Shown here: positions 15,923-25,910 of the stretch, one piece after another
Layout of the letters: each line of letters starts with the position of its first letter
Numbering within the stretch: position 1 is the stretch's first letter
From: Allocoprococcus sp004560705
GTDB taxonomy: Bacteria > Bacillota > Clostridia > Lachnospirales > Lachnospiraceae
DNA length: 64,000 bases
Direction of reading: 5' to 3'
Assembly: GCF_052065755.1 (NCBI RefSeq)
Contig: NZ_JBQHTK010000003.1
Coordinates: forward strand, 157,809-221,808
Program-made: the position numbers and the translations under genes
The notes under the pieces: model-generated
What the model was told of the DNA's origin: nothing
What the model saw: the letters and a program-made list of their open reading frames with translations, nothing else
The model's database searches: none

Positions 15923-17125
15923 TTATTTCTTAAAGAAATCCGGAATCTTAATAGACTGCTCTTTTACATTGCTTGCCGGCTTTCTCGGTGTCTGAAACTG
16001 AGGCATCGTTCCGTTACCGGTACCTTGCTGGTAATTTCTTGTATTGTAAAGCGGTCTCTCCATACCATAGTCGTTCTTCGGCATCGCCTGCGTTGTTCCT
16101 CCCATAGAACCTGCGCCTGAAAGCATACTGGATTTATGTTCCAGTCTGGACTGCAATTTGGATGCAGTTCCTCCCACACTGTGAAGTCCGGTCGCAATTA
16201 CGGTAATCGTTGCTTCATCTGACTTAGAATCATCGTACATAGCACCAAAGATAATATTCGCTTCTTCTCCTGCGAGATCCTGTACATATTCAGCCGCATC
16301 ACTTGCATCCATAAGAGTGATGTCTCCGGAAATATTGATAATTACATGAGAAGCCCCTGCAATTGTCGTCTCAAGCAACGGGCTGGCAACAGCCTGTTTA
16401 ACAGCTTCCAATGCCTTGTCATCGCCTTTGCCCTGACCGATACCGATATGTGCAATTCCTTTGTCTGTCATGACAGTCTGAACATCCGCAAAGTCAAGGT
16501 TGATAAGTGACGGTACGTTGATCAAGTCGGTAATACCCTGAATACCCTGCTGAAGGACTTCATCTGCTTTCTTCAGTGCTTCCGGCATTGTTGTTCGTCT
16601 ATCAACGATCTCAAGAAGTTTATCATTCGGGATAACAATCAATGTATCAACATTCTCTTTTAATTTTTCAATTCCTGCAAGCGCATTGTTCATTCTTGTT
16701 TTTGATTCGAAACGGAATGGTTTCGTAACAACACCTACAGTAAGCGCTCCCTGCTCTTTCGCAATACGTGCTACAACAGGCGTTGCACCGGTTCCGGTTC
16801 CGCCTCCCATACCACAGGTTACAAATACCATATCTGCACCCTTCAGTGCTGCTGAAATCTCTTCCGCACTTTCTTCTGCTGCCTTCTCACCGATCTCCGG
16901 TTTTGCTCCCGCGCCAAGTCCTTTGGTAAGCTTGTCTCCAATCTGCATCAGAGTCGGTGCCTTACAGAGCTGAAGTGCCTGCTTATCTGTATTGATTGCA
17001 ATAAATTCAACACCTGCAATCTGTTCGTCGATCATACGGTTCACAGCATTATTTCCACCGCCGCCAACACCAATTACGATTATTTTTGCTGCTGCTTCTG
17101 ATTCGTTTGTCTTAATTTCTAACAA
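15923..17125 (-). CDS. ftsZ: Cell division GTPase FtsZ
   Basis: 400 aa. It polymerises into the Z ring. GVGGGGNNAVNRM is near residue 20, and the tubulin signature GGGTGTG is at residues 107-113. NLDFADVQTVM precedes the T7-type C-terminal half, then comes a Q/N/P-rich linker and the conserved tail peptide IKIPDFFKK that binds membrane tethers. No ftsA is adjacent, as is common in Clostridia that use SepF. The start is TTG at 17125, preceded by AGGAGG. It is the last gene of the cluster, 131 bases after ftsQ, and ends at a strong terminator. Confidence 0.97.
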   Translation of the reverse strand: MLEIKTNESEAAAKIIVIGVGGGGNNAVNRMIDEQIAGVEFIAINTDKQALQLCKAPTLMQIGDKLTKGLGAGAKPEIGEKAAEESAEEISAALKGADMVFVTCGMGGGTGTGATPVVARIAKEQGALTVGVVTKPFRFESKTRMNNALAGIEKLKENVDTLIVIPNDKLLEIVDRRTTMPEALKKADEVLQQGIQGITDLINVPSLINLDFADVQTVMTDKGIAHIGIGQGKGDDKALEAVKQAVASPLLETTIAGASHVIINISGDITLMDASDAAEYVQDLAGEEANIIFGAMYDDSKSDEATITVIATGLHSVGGTASKLQSRLEHKSSMLSGAGSMGGTTQAMPKNDYGMERPLYNTRNYQQGTGNGTMPQFQTPRKPASNVKEQSIKIPDFFKK

Positions 17126-17256
17126 GAGTTTCTCCTCCTTTGTCTCCTTATTATATTATACACCCAATATGTCCAATATACGATTAGCTATATATCAACT
17201 ATAATATAGTTTTTTTTCCAAAATATCAATAGAATTTTGTATATTTTTCTAATTTT

Positions 17257-18021
17257 TTACTCACTTTCTTCCGGTAGGACATCTTTTTCAAAGCTGATTG
17301 TCGTGTGATCCTCGTCATATCTCTCCAGATGAAGCGTCCCTTTCTGATCCCCGAGTTTCTCCAGGATCGGCGGAATCTGTGCAATCCTGTCTGCCAGATT
17401 CTCATCACCGATGATCGCACATTTATTTCCAAAATACAAATACAAATCCGAGCCTCTGCACAAAATCCGATCCGGCTTCAGGTCATATTTCTTCAGCGTG
17501 TTACTCATATCCAGCAAATGCTCAAAAACCTTCTTGTTGTCCTTCCCGACCGGAAGTTCCTCGAAAAGCTCTGCTTCACTCACGGTAAGACCTTCGATAC
17601 ACGGCACATCATCCCACCATTCTTTTGTTCGCGCCAGCACCACGCCATCCTTATCAAAATATACGAAATCATCTCCGACTATAATATAACCTACAATTTT
17701 CTTTTCCGTCACTTGAACTCGAATCGTCCATGGATTGGCAAGCCCCACCTTGGCCTCTTCCAACGCAGGCAGCATCTCATAATCTGTAAAATGATATTTG
17801 CAGAGCAAATATACGGAATTCGTTGAAAATTCATCCTGCTGCAGCCAGTCTGCAATTTCCTGCTTAGATAGAATTTGATTCCCCTCCACTTCTATTTTTC
17901 GAACCTGAAATAAAAGGAGAAATCCAATCATAACAAAGCAGATCAGCATAACCAGCAGAATGATTGCATAAATCGTCCGCTTCTTGATTCGTCGTTTTTT
18001 GTGATTCTGTTCTTCACTCAT
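17257..18021 (-). CDS. ftsQ: Cell division protein FtsQ/DivIB
   Basis: 254 aa. A basic N-terminus is followed by one membrane helix (residues 20-41) and an extracellular POTRA-like domain (VRKIEVEGNQILSKQEIADWL), then the FtsQ beta domain (NPWTIRVQVTEKKIVGYI, FVYFDKDGVVLA). FtsQ bridges the FtsL/FtsB subcomplex with the septal synthase. It lies 61 bases after ftsW; murG, often found here, is absent. Confidence 0.9.
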   Translation of the reverse strand: MSEEQNHKKRRIKKRTIYAIILLVMLICFVMIGFLLLFQVRKIEVEGNQILSKQEIADWLQQDEFSTNSVYLLCKYHFTDYEMLPALEEAKVGLANPWTIRVQVTEKKIVGYIIVGDDFVYFDKDGVVLARTKEWWDDVPCIEGLTVSEAELFEELPVGKDNKKVFEHLLDMSNTLKKYDLKPDRILCRGSDLYLYFGNKCAIIGDENLADRIAQIPPILEKLGDQKGTLHLERYDEDHTTISFEKDVLPEESE

Positions 18022-18082
18022 CCAAATGCCTCCTTATTATTTATCAGCTGTCCTTTTCAGGCAGCATTTTCCTCCCTAAGGT

Positions 18083-19168
18083 TCATTCTACCAGACTTGA
18101 CACACTAAGCACAAGCCCCATTTCAATCAAAAGGAAAACAACGGACGTCCCTCCGTAACTGATGAACGGAAGAGTAATCCCTGTATTCGGTATTGTATTT
18201 GTAACGACCGCAATATTCAGAATCACTTGTATCATCATATGCGCCATCGCTCCCGATGCGATCAGTGCGCCAAAAAGATCTCGGCTGTGCGTTGCGATCA
18301 AAAAAAATCTCCAGATCAGAATCAGGAACAAAAAGACGATAAAAGCCGCCCCCACCAGTCCGAGTTCTTCACATATAATAGAAAAAATCATGTCATTTTG
18401 CGCTTCGGGCACAAACCCGAGCTTCTGGACACTATTTCCAAGACCGGTTCCGAAAAGTCCGCCCGATCCAATGGCATAAAGCCCCTGCAGGGTCTGATAT
18501 CCCTTCTTATAATTTTCAGGATTTCTCCAGATTGCAAGACGTTCCAGACGGTAGCTTTCGAGAGCCAGAAAGATTCCCATAAATGCGCACCCCAACACCC
18601 CCATGCCGACAAACTGTGCATATCGAGGGCTGGCAACAAATACCAGTACGACGCCGATCCCCAGAATGATGATTGCCGTACTCAGATTACTGGTACCGAC
18701 CAGTCCCACGATTGGGAGCATCCAGAGAACAATTCTGAACATAGTCCCTGTTTTCGCAATCGTCTTTGCATGTTTCGTCACGATCCATGACAAGAAAATA
18801 ATAAGCGCAACTTTCGCAAATTCAGAAGGCTGAAAAGAAAACGGACCCAAAGATAACCATCTTTTGGATCCGTTATACTCTTTTCCGAATAGCATAACCG
18901 CAATTGACAGCCCAACCGCTGCCAGATAGCAGACTGCTGCAAACTGCTGCCATACATGATAATCGATCCCGGCAACCCAGAACATCATAACAAGCCCCAG
19001 GATCGTTGCAAACACCTGCTTCTTCAGATAGTAGAAAGAATCGTGAAATTTCACGTCACCATTGTATGCGCTGGTACTGTATAGAATCACCAGGCCTACT
19101 GCGACCAGCAGAAACACTATGACAAGAAGCGTATAATCCATTCGCTTCTTTTTCTCTTTCTCCGCCAA
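18083..19168 (-). CDS. ftsW: SEDS glycosyltransferase FtsW/SpoVE
   Basis: 361 aa with about ten membrane helices. SEDS marks are LVILYSTSAYNG, GSKRWLSLGPFSFQPSEFAK, the GLGNSVQKLGFVPEAQNDMIFSII loop and ITLPFISYGGTSV near the end. It polymerises lipid II with a partner class B penicillin-binding protein at the septum, or at the spore septum if SpoVE-type. It lies between murD (21 bases) and ftsQ. A second SEDS gene is at 29994-31157. Confidence 0.92.
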   Translation of the reverse strand: MAEKEKKKRMDYTLLVIVFLLVAVGLVILYSTSAYNGDVKFHDSFYYLKKQVFATILGLVMMFWVAGIDYHVWQQFAAVCYLAAVGLSIAVMLFGKEYNGSKRWLSLGPFSFQPSEFAKVALIIFLSWIVTKHAKTIAKTGTMFRIVLWMLPIVGLVGTSNLSTAIIILGIGVVLVFVASPRYAQFVGMGVLGCAFMGIFLALESYRLERLAIWRNPENYKKGYQTLQGLYAIGSGGLFGTGLGNSVQKLGFVPEAQNDMIFSIICEELGLVGAAFIVFLFLILIWRFFLIATHSRDLFGALIASGAMAHMMIQVILNIAVVTNTIPNTGITLPFISYGGTSVVFLLIEMGLVLSVSSLVE

Positions 19169-19189
19169 TCCGGCTCACTTCCTCACTTT

Positions 19190-20539
19190 TTATAATGCAA
19201 GCACATATTTCTTAAATTCATCTCCGCGTACTTCATAATTCGGAAACATTCCCCAGCTCGCACATGCCGGAGAAAGCAGAACTGCATCTCCGGGATTAGC
19301 AAGTTCCACACAAGTGTCCATTGCCTCCTCAAAAGTATCTCTCAGAATGCAGTCATGAAATCCGCATTCTGCCGCTTCCCTCTGTATCTGCTCCTTCGTT
19401 GCGCCGATCAAAACCAGATAACGTACTTTTCCGTCAAAGCTGCGGATCCATTCATGAAAGTCAGACTGTTTATCGTAACCTCCTCCAATCAGGACCGTAG
19501 GCCGGTTCATTGCCTGAATTCCCTTGATTGCCGCATCCGGATTGGTTCCTTTTGAATCATTATAATAGACAACTCCGCCTTTCTCAGCCACAAACTCGAT
19601 CCGGTGTTCTACTCCTTTAAATGACTTTACTGTATCGCGGATCACATCCAGATCCACTCCATAGACAGCCGCCATTGCAACAGCTGCCATTACATTCTCA
19701 TAATTGTGTACGCCCAGAATCTGCAGTTCCTCCGTACGGCAGATCAAAATACCTTCCTTATCTTTATCCGGTTTGTAAATGATCGCACCATCATCCAGAT
19801 AAATCCCCTGTTCCAATTTATGCGCACTACTGAAAAATAGAACCGAAGCATCGATCTTATCCGCCATACCACGTGTAACTTCATCTTCATAATTCAGTAT
19901 ACAGGTATCCTCGGAGGTCTGATTCTTCGCTATATCCTGTTTCGCCTGAATATAAGCTTCCATCGTGTGGTGTCTGTTCAGATGATCCGGCGTGATGTTC
20001 AGAACCGCACTGACTTTCGGCCTGAATGTAAGGATACTCTCCAGCTGGAAACTGGACAGCTCCGCGACGATCACTGAATCCTCCCTCGTTTCGTTCGCAA
20101 CCGTCGTATAAGGATTGCCAATATTCCCGACAACAAACACACTTTCAAACGCATTCTTCATAATCTCGCCAAGGAGGGAGGTCGTCGTCGTCTTTCCATT
20201 GGTTCCCGTAATTCCGAGAATCTCACCTTTTCCACACACATACGCGAGTTCGATCTCTCCCCAGACAGGAATTCCTTCTTCTTTCATCCGAAGTACGATT
20301 GGAAGATCCGTCGGAACTCCCGGACTCATTACCACCAGATCAAGCCTCGCAAGTTCCTCCTCGGGAAATGTTCCGAGAATTACCCTTGCACCGGTCTGAT
20401 TTGCAACAGCAGCCGCATCCAGTTTCTCATTTCCATCATAAAGAATCACTTCTGCCCCTTTATCTGCCAGCAGCCTGCAAGAGCCGGTACCACTGATGCC
20501 TGCACCAAAAACAAGCACTTTCTTCCCTTGTAAATCCAT
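19190..20539 (-). CDS. murD: UDP-N-acetylmuramoylalanine--D-glutamate ligase MurD
   Basis: 449 aa. It adds D-glutamate to UDP-MurNAc-L-Ala in the cytoplasm. The N-terminal Rossmann-like domain has FGAGISGTGS, the ATP loop GTNGKT is at 112-117, and HLNRHHTMEAYIQAK and YNDSKGTNPDA are Mur ligase signatures. The ATG at 20539 is preferred because GGAGG lies just upstream and MDLQGKKVLVFGAG is the family start. It lies 31 bases after mraY. Confidence 0.96.
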   Translation of the reverse strand: MDLQGKKVLVFGAGISGTGSCRLLADKGAEVILYDGNEKLDAAAVANQTGARVILGTFPEEELARLDLVVMSPGVPTDLPIVLRMKEEGIPVWGEIELAYVCGKGEILGITGTNGKTTTTSLLGEIMKNAFESVFVVGNIGNPYTTVANETREDSVIVAELSSFQLESILTFRPKVSAVLNITPDHLNRHHTMEAYIQAKQDIAKNQTSEDTCILNYEDEVTRGMADKIDASVLFFSSAHKLEQGIYLDDGAIIYKPDKDKEGILICRTEELQILGVHNYENVMAAVAMAAVYGVDLDVIRDTVKSFKGVEHRIEFVAEKGGVVYYNDSKGTNPDAAIKGIQAMNRPTVLIGGGYDKQSDFHEWIRSFDGKVRYLVLIGATKEQIQREAAECGFHDCILRDTFEEAMDTCVELANPGDAVLLSPACASWGMFPNYEVRGDEFKKYVLAL

Positions 20540-20570
20540 CTTTCTTCCTCCTACCTTTCTTCTTCTTCGC

Positions 20571-21530
20571 TTAAAGCGCCAGAAGGGCAATCAGGCATAA
20601 AATAGCCGTAACAATTGAAAATACTGCGACAACTCTCGTTTCACTCCATCCGCAAAGTTCAAAATGATGATGGATCGGAGCCATCTTAAAAAATCTCTTC
20701 CCACCCGTTTTCTTAAAATATGCAACCTGTATCATAACAGAAAGCACCTCGATCAGATAAATAAGTCCGACAATTATGATAAACAGCGGCATCTGAAGCA
20801 TATAGGCTGCCGAAGCCACAAAACCTCCCAGCGCCAGCGAACCGGTGTCTCCCATGAAAACACTTGCCGGATATACATTGAACAGTAGAAATCCAAGAAG
20901 CGCTCCGACAACCGCACAGGTAATCGGCTCGATTCCACTCTTATTTCCCATCGCGACGACTGTGAAAAATGTAGCCACAAGCACCGTCACACTAGATGCA
21001 AGGCCATCCAGACCATCCGTAAAATTCACTCCGTTCACCGTACCGATAACAGCAAAAAACAGAACCGGAATTGCAAGCCATCCGATATCCCAGTAGTATT
21101 TCCCGCCGGTAAAAGGAACCAGCATCGTAAGCGGGACCTTTGCAACCTTAACAATGTAAAATGCAAAAATCGCAGTCACCACAATCTGGAGTGCCATTTT
21201 CTGCATCGGCATGAGGCCATCGGAACGCTTTAGTACAACCTTCAGATAATCATCCAGGAATCCAATCATTCCAAACCCCAGTGTCACAAAAAGGACCGGG
21301 ATCACTTTTGGATATTCCCTGACATAGATCAGGGATGTCATCGTAATCGCGAACAGGATGATCACGCCTCCCATTGTCGGAGTTCCTGCTTTCTTAAGAT
21401 GAGACTTCACTCCTTCCTCACGCTCTGTCTGCCCCATCTTCAGCCTTCTGAGAATCGGTATCACAATAGGTCCGGTCAATACACTCAGTCCAAATGCTAT
21501 CAGCACTGGAATTACCATCTTATAATCCAT
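20571..21530 (-). CDS. mraY: Phospho-N-acetylmuramoyl-pentapeptide transferase MraY
   Basis: 319 aa with ten membrane helices. It transfers phospho-MurNAc-pentapeptide to undecaprenyl phosphate to form lipid I. Signatures are KKAGTPTMGG, FLDDYLKV (catalytic Asp pair), NGVNFTDGLDGLA, VFMGDTGSLALGG and APIHHHFELCGWSE. AGAGGTG precedes the ATG. It lies between the second penicillin-binding protein gene and murD; murF, usually upstream, is not here. Confidence 0.97.
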   Translation of the reverse strand: MDYKMVIPVLIAFGLSVLTGPIVIPILRRLKMGQTEREEGVKSHLKKAGTPTMGGVIILFAITMTSLIYVREYPKVIPVLFVTLGFGMIGFLDDYLKVVLKRSDGLMPMQKMALQIVVTAIFAFYIVKVAKVPLTMLVPFTGGKYYWDIGWLAIPVLFFAVIGTVNGVNFTDGLDGLASSVTVLVATFFTVVAMGNKSGIEPITCAVVGALLGFLLFNVYPASVFMGDTGSLALGGFVASAAYMLQMPLFIIIVGLIYLIEVLSVMIQVAYFKKTGGKRFFKMAPIHHHFELCGWSETRVVAVFSIVTAILCLIALLAL

Positions 21531-21640
21531 AACGCACCTCTTATTTCTTTCGTTTTTTTCTACGCATTTAGTATAATGTATCTGTTTCCATTTGTAAAGT
21601 GGACACTTCCGACCTTTTACCTTTCGTCCTTCTCATTTTC

Positions 21641-23368
21641 CTATGACTGTTTTTCTATTCCCAGATATGGAAGTACATTATCGAAAATGTCCCTCACAAC
21701 CGGGGCAGTGATCGTCCCTCCATAATAGACACCCTGTGGATTGTAGATTACTGCCATCGCCAGCACTTCCGGATCATCTGCCGGCGCGAAGCCAACAAAA
21801 GAAGCAATATATTTTCTCGCGCTCCTTGGCAGCGTCTGACTGGTTGCCGTTTTCCCGCCGATTCGATACCCTTCAATATAGGCATTCTTTCCTCCACCTT
21901 CTGACACAACCGTTTCCAGTACAGCCTGCATTGTCTCAGAAACCTCCTGCGACAGAATTCTTTTGCCTTCCCCATAATCAAATGTCTCCGTCTTCTCCCC
22001 ATCCGCCCGATAAGTTGCCATTCCAAAATGCGGGGTGATCCTTTCCCCGCCATTGATAAGGGAACTGATCGTCGCAGCCATCTGGATCGGTGTTACCTGA
22101 AAAGACTGTCCAAAGGACATCGTAGCCAGTTCCACCTGACCGACATTTTCTTTCTTGTGCATAATCGTATCAGCCTCCCCCGGAAGATCCACTCCTGTTT
22201 TTTCCAACAGACCGAATTTTTCAAAATACTTGTAAAAATTATCTACTCCCAGCCGCAATCCAACTTCAATAAAAACCGGATTACAGGAGTTCTGCACTCC
22301 CTGCACAAACGTTTCCGCACCATGGCCGGTCGTTCTTGCGCAGCGGATCTTTCTGTCTTCCACAATTTTATATCCCGGACAATAGAACTGATCCGTAAGG
22401 CTTACCACTCCCTCCTCCAATGCCGCAGAAGCCGTGAACACTTTAAATACGGATCCCGGTTCATATGTATCATTGATGCATCGATTTCTCCACATCTGAT
22501 TCAAGCGTTCCTGTTTGACTTCATCATCCAGTTCCGAAGTATCCTCTTCCATATTCAAAGTAAATGGATCATTCAGATTAAATTCCGGAATATTAACGCA
22601 GGCATAGATTTCACCATTTTGGGGATTCATCACAAGGATAACTACTGCATCGGCCTCTTTCTCCTCCATGACTTTCAACGCAGCCTGCTGTGCATACATC
22701 TGAATATTATAATCCAGACTGATTTGAAGTGTCTCTCCGGCTACCGGTTCTATCCGGTCCTCCGCAATTCCTTCCAGTTCGATTCCCCTTGCATCCGTCG
22801 TTGTAAGAATCGTCCCGTTCGTCCCTTTCAGCCATTTTTCATATTTCACTTCCAGTCCTATGATTCCCTGATTATCCCCTCCGGTGAACCCAATCACTTT
22901 CGATGCGAGACTGTCATATGGATAATACCGTTTAAAATCTTCATCTATTTTCACTCCGTCAAGATCATATTCCCGGATTCTGTCCCCTGTCTCTTTATCA
23001 ACATTCGTCTTTATCTTTTCTCTTGAGGAAATCTTCTCTGCTTTTTTACGTATTTCACCGGACGAAATCCCCAGTTCTTTTGAAAGTACTTCAATGACTC
23101 TCTCTGGTTCCTTGATCTGGCTGTGAATAACCGAAATCGTGCACACCGTTCTGTTCGTAGCGAGTACAACTCCGTTTCTATCCACAATTTCTCCTCTTGC
23201 AGCCTTAATTTCCCGTTCACGCTCATGCAGCGCTTTTGCCTTTTCCTGATAATACTCTGCATCGAAGATCATCAGATAGACAAGCCTTCCCAGCAGCCCC
23301 AGTATCATCACCGCCGCTGCCAGAAATACGACAAGCATTTTCTTTTTATTATATGTTTTGTTGCGCAT
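21641..23368 (-). CDS. Class B penicillin-binding protein, SpoVD/FtsI type, with KTA box
   Basis: 575 aa. One membrane anchor (residues 10-32), a dimerisation/pedestal domain (GEIVDRNGVVLATN), then a transpeptidase domain: SxxK box PGSVFKVFTA, SxN box in QNSCNPVF, and GGKTATSQTLP near residue 506 where the usual KTG is KTA. The neighbouring enzyme at 23446-25305 keeps KTG. No PASTA domains are present. Expected role: cross-linking septal or spore-cortex peptidoglycan with a SEDS partner. The ATG at 23368 is preceded by GGGG, which is the arm of a hairpin. Confidence 0.88.
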   Translation of the reverse strand: MRNKTYNKKKMLVVFLAAAVMILGLLGRLVYLMIFDAEYYQEKAKALHEREREIKAARGEIVDRNGVVLATNRTVCTISVIHSQIKEPERVIEVLSKELGISSGEIRKKAEKISSREKIKTNVDKETGDRIREYDLDGVKIDEDFKRYYPYDSLASKVIGFTGGDNQGIIGLEVKYEKWLKGTNGTILTTTDARGIELEGIAEDRIEPVAGETLQISLDYNIQMYAQQAALKVMEEKEADAVVILVMNPQNGEIYACVNIPEFNLNDPFTLNMEEDTSELDDEVKQERLNQMWRNRCINDTYEPGSVFKVFTASAALEEGVVSLTDQFYCPGYKIVEDRKIRCARTTGHGAETFVQGVQNSCNPVFIEVGLRLGVDNFYKYFEKFGLLEKTGVDLPGEADTIMHKKENVGQVELATMSFGQSFQVTPIQMAATISSLINGGERITPHFGMATYRADGEKTETFDYGEGKRILSQEVSETMQAVLETVVSEGGGKNAYIEGYRIGGKTATSQTLPRSARKYIASFVGFAPADDPEVLAMAVIYNPQGVYYGGTITAPVVRDIFDNVLPYLGIEKQS

Positions 23369-23371
23369 AAA

Positions 23372-23434
23372 AACCCCGGACCTTCAAATATGTTATCTTC
23401 CATTTCTATAACATATTATTCTTTGCCCGGGGTT
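23372..23434 (-). promoter_or_regulatory. Intercistronic stem-loop abutting the second PBP start
   Basis: The outer stem AACCCCGG (23372-23379) with CCGGGGTT (23427-23434) encloses a 9-bp inner stem (23388-23396 with 23408-23416). On the minus strand it ends in GGGG TTTTT and the ATG, so it resembles an attenuator and overlaps the presumed ribosome site. Confidence 0.6.
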
Positions 23435-23445
23435 ATACCCTTCAT

Positions 23446-25305
23446 TTATTCAGCTGAAGCCTTTGTAATATTCAGATATGGAAACGCTTCCTTCATAATA
23501 TCCGCGGCAAGCTGTGAAATCTGATTACTGCATCTTGCCTGATTCGGCACATTCGGTTCATCGATCACAACATAAACGACGATTTCCGGGTTATCCTGTG
23601 GCGCATAACCGATAAAGGAATCTACGTTCTTATTCTCACCACGAGGGAGTTTCTCTGCGGTACCTGTTTTTCCTCCCACATCATAGCCTTCCACTTTCGC
23701 ATATTTTCCACTGCCGTTTTCAACAACACTGTGCATATAGCTTTTCAACATCTCAGACGTCTTCTTCGATATCGTTCTTTTCTCCAGAACCGGTTCAATC
23801 GTTTCTGTGACATTCCCATTTTCATCACGAATCGCCTTAACCACATGCGGTTCATAATAATTCCCCCCATTTATCAGGGAACAGAAACCTGAGATCAACT
23901 GCACCATAGTCACATTGAAGTTCTGCCCGAAGGAGTTCGTTGCAAGATCTGTGCTTCCCATATTGTCGGGCTGATACAAAAGTGCCGAAGTCGCCGCATC
24001 TCCCGGGAGATCAATCCCACTATACTCACCAAATCCAAATATGTGTTGATATTTGCTGAATTCTTCTGTTCCGATATCAAGGCCGATTTCCATCAAAGCC
24101 ACATTGCAGGAATTCTCCATAACCTGTGTCAGATTCTGATACCCATGTCCTCCTTCATCATAAGAAATACATTTGATATCATGATCACCCACATGAAGGT
24201 AGCCTCCGCAGTAATAGGTCTCATCCCCGGTCAGCTTTCCGATTTCCAGACCTGTTGCCACGGTAAATGGTTTGATCGTAGACCCCGGTTCATAAGTATC
24301 GGACACACAGAAATTTCTCCAGAGTCCATTCAGAATATCCAGCTTCTCTTCACTGGACATTGCCGCAATCTGCTCTTCTGAATAATAATTTGACAAATCT
24401 CTTGGATTGTTCAGATCAAAAATCGGCAGCGAAGACATGGCAAGAATCTCACCTGTATTCGGGTTCATCATAATTACCGCCCCGTTTTTAAATCCGCCTC
24501 CCTGTGTTGCTTCATTTCTATGCTCTTCATAAAATGCAGACAGATGTTTCTCTACGATTGACTGAAGATTTGCATCCAGCGTTGTTACGATCGTACTGCC
24601 ATTGACCGGTTCTTTCACCGTCTGCGTTGTGGACGCCTCCGTGTTTTGATACCCGTATTTTCGTCCATCCGTTCCATTCAGCGTACTGTTATAATATGCC
24701 TCAAGGCCGGCAGCTCCCACATTTCCATCTACACTGAATCCGATTACATCGCATGCAAGCGTATCATAAGGATATTTTCTGACGTAGTCTTCCTCCAGCC
24801 AGATACCCTGAATATCCGTATTCCCTTCCACAGCTTTTTCATAAGCTTTTGCAGTATCATAGTCTATTCCCTTTTTCAGAATAGTATAGCGACTGGTCGG
24901 GTCTTCCTCCAGAATATTGAGAACCGTTTCCGCTTCAATTCCGAAATACGTCTGAAGAGCTTCCGTCGTCGCCTGCTTATATGTCTCTGCTTTTTTTTCA
25001 TTACTCAAAAGTACTTTGGCATCCAGAATCACATTATACACACGTTCACTGGTCGCAAACTTTGTGCCGTTGCTGTCCACGATATCACCACGTTTAAACG
25101 GGATCGTTCTGCTTGTGTACTGCTGTTGATCCAGTACGATCTTCGTATAATTTTCTCCTTCCGAGGCATTGATGTAAGTAATTCTTCCGATGAGAATAAC
25201 AAAAGCCAGTAATATCAACATAAAGAGTATTACCAGCTTTTTCTGCATCCCTTTCGTGAATTTTTGCCTCAAAGCAGGAACTTTTCTTTTCTTTCTTTTT
25301 GACAT
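23446..25305 (-). CDS. Class B penicillin-binding protein (FtsI/PBP2B type)
   Basis: 619 aa. One membrane helix (about 25-45), then pedestal motifs (FKRGDIVDSNGTKFATSERVYNV) and a transpeptidase with PGSTIKPFTVATG (active-site Ser), ENSCNVALMEIG and GGKTGTAEKLP. It cross-links septal peptidoglycan. The ATG at 25305 with AAGGTGA five bases upstream is preferred over a GTG three codons earlier. It follows the ftsL-like gene by 23 bases, the usual place of ftsI. Confidence 0.93.
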   Translation of the reverse strand: MSKRKKRKVPALRQKFTKGMQKKLVILFMLILLAFVILIGRITYINASEGENYTKIVLDQQQYTSRTIPFKRGDIVDSNGTKFATSERVYNVILDAKVLLSNEKKAETYKQATTEALQTYFGIEAETVLNILEEDPTSRYTILKKGIDYDTAKAYEKAVEGNTDIQGIWLEEDYVRKYPYDTLACDVIGFSVDGNVGAAGLEAYYNSTLNGTDGRKYGYQNTEASTTQTVKEPVNGSTIVTTLDANLQSIVEKHLSAFYEEHRNEATQGGGFKNGAVIMMNPNTGEILAMSSLPIFDLNNPRDLSNYYSEEQIAAMSSEEKLDILNGLWRNFCVSDTYEPGSTIKPFTVATGLEIGKLTGDETYYCGGYLHVGDHDIKCISYDEGGHGYQNLTQVMENSCNVALMEIGLDIGTEEFSKYQHIFGFGEYSGIDLPGDAATSALLYQPDNMGSTDLATNSFGQNFNVTMVQLISGFCSLINGGNYYEPHVVKAIRDENGNVTETIEPVLEKRTISKKTSEMLKSYMHSVVENGSGKYAKVEGYDVGGKTGTAEKLPRGENKNVDSFIGYAPQDNPEIVVYVVIDEPNVPNQARCSNQISQLAADIMKEAFPYLNITKASAE

Positions 25306-25328
25306 TTGATTCACCTTGCATTTCTGTT

Positions 25329-25871
25329 CTATTTTTTCATCTGTTCAGACTGAGCCAGCACTCCGCTTTTCGGGATATCCTGATACTGCTTCATATAATC
25401 ACTTACCGGATTCTGATAGGTAACAACCTGATCAGAATTTGCATAGACCATTCCCAGTTCATTGATTGCTTTCTCTCTAACTTCTTCCAAATTCACAGAA
25501 TCTGTGATGGAATTGTATCTTGTCGTATTTTCCTCCCGTATATCGGCAAGCTCCTGCTGCAGTTCTGAAATATGTTCAGATCGATTCGTAAGCTCTGTAC
25601 GCATCTGAAGATACCATACGCATGCCACCAGTGCGATTACTGCTGCAAAAGCAAGAAATGCTACGTATGCCGGACTCATATGCAGTGCTTTCTTCCGGTT
25701 CTGTCTCACCTGACGGCTGACTCTCTTCTTACGGCGTGGCTCTTCAACCACTCGTTCCCGTCTTCGCGGCATCACCTCATTTTGCCGAACCGTATTTCCA
25801 TATATGTACATTCCACTATGTGCCTGTGGGCGTCTTGCTGTCTCTACATAATTATTCCGCCTTGCTGCCAT
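25329..25871 (-). CDS. ftsL: FtsL-like division protein
   Basis: 180 aa. A long basic cytoplasmic tail (residues 1-72), one membrane helix (about 75-95), then a leucine-zipper-like stretch (TNRSEHISELQQELADIREENTTRYNSITDSVNLEEVREKA) as in FtsL/FtsB. It is expected to link FtsQ and the septal synthase. The ATG at 25871 with AAAGGGTGG upstream is preferred to a TTG six codons earlier. The assignment rests mainly on topology and position between rsmH and ftsI. Confidence 0.8.
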   Translation of the reverse strand: MAARRNNYVETARRPQAHSGMYIYGNTVRQNEVMPRRRERVVEEPRRKKRVSRQVRQNRKKALHMSPAYVAFLAFAAVIALVACVWYLQMRTELTNRSEHISELQQELADIREENTTRYNSITDSVNLEEVREKAINELGMVYANSDQVVTYQNPVSDYMKQYQDIPKSGVLAQSEQMKK

Positions 25872-25910
25872 AAGGCACCACCCTTTCAAATTAAATATAT
25901 CCCTTGTATT

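Noticed and set aside
22028..23026. Plus-strand open frame of 332 codons
   Set aside because: Complement of the second penicillin-binding protein; no independent support.
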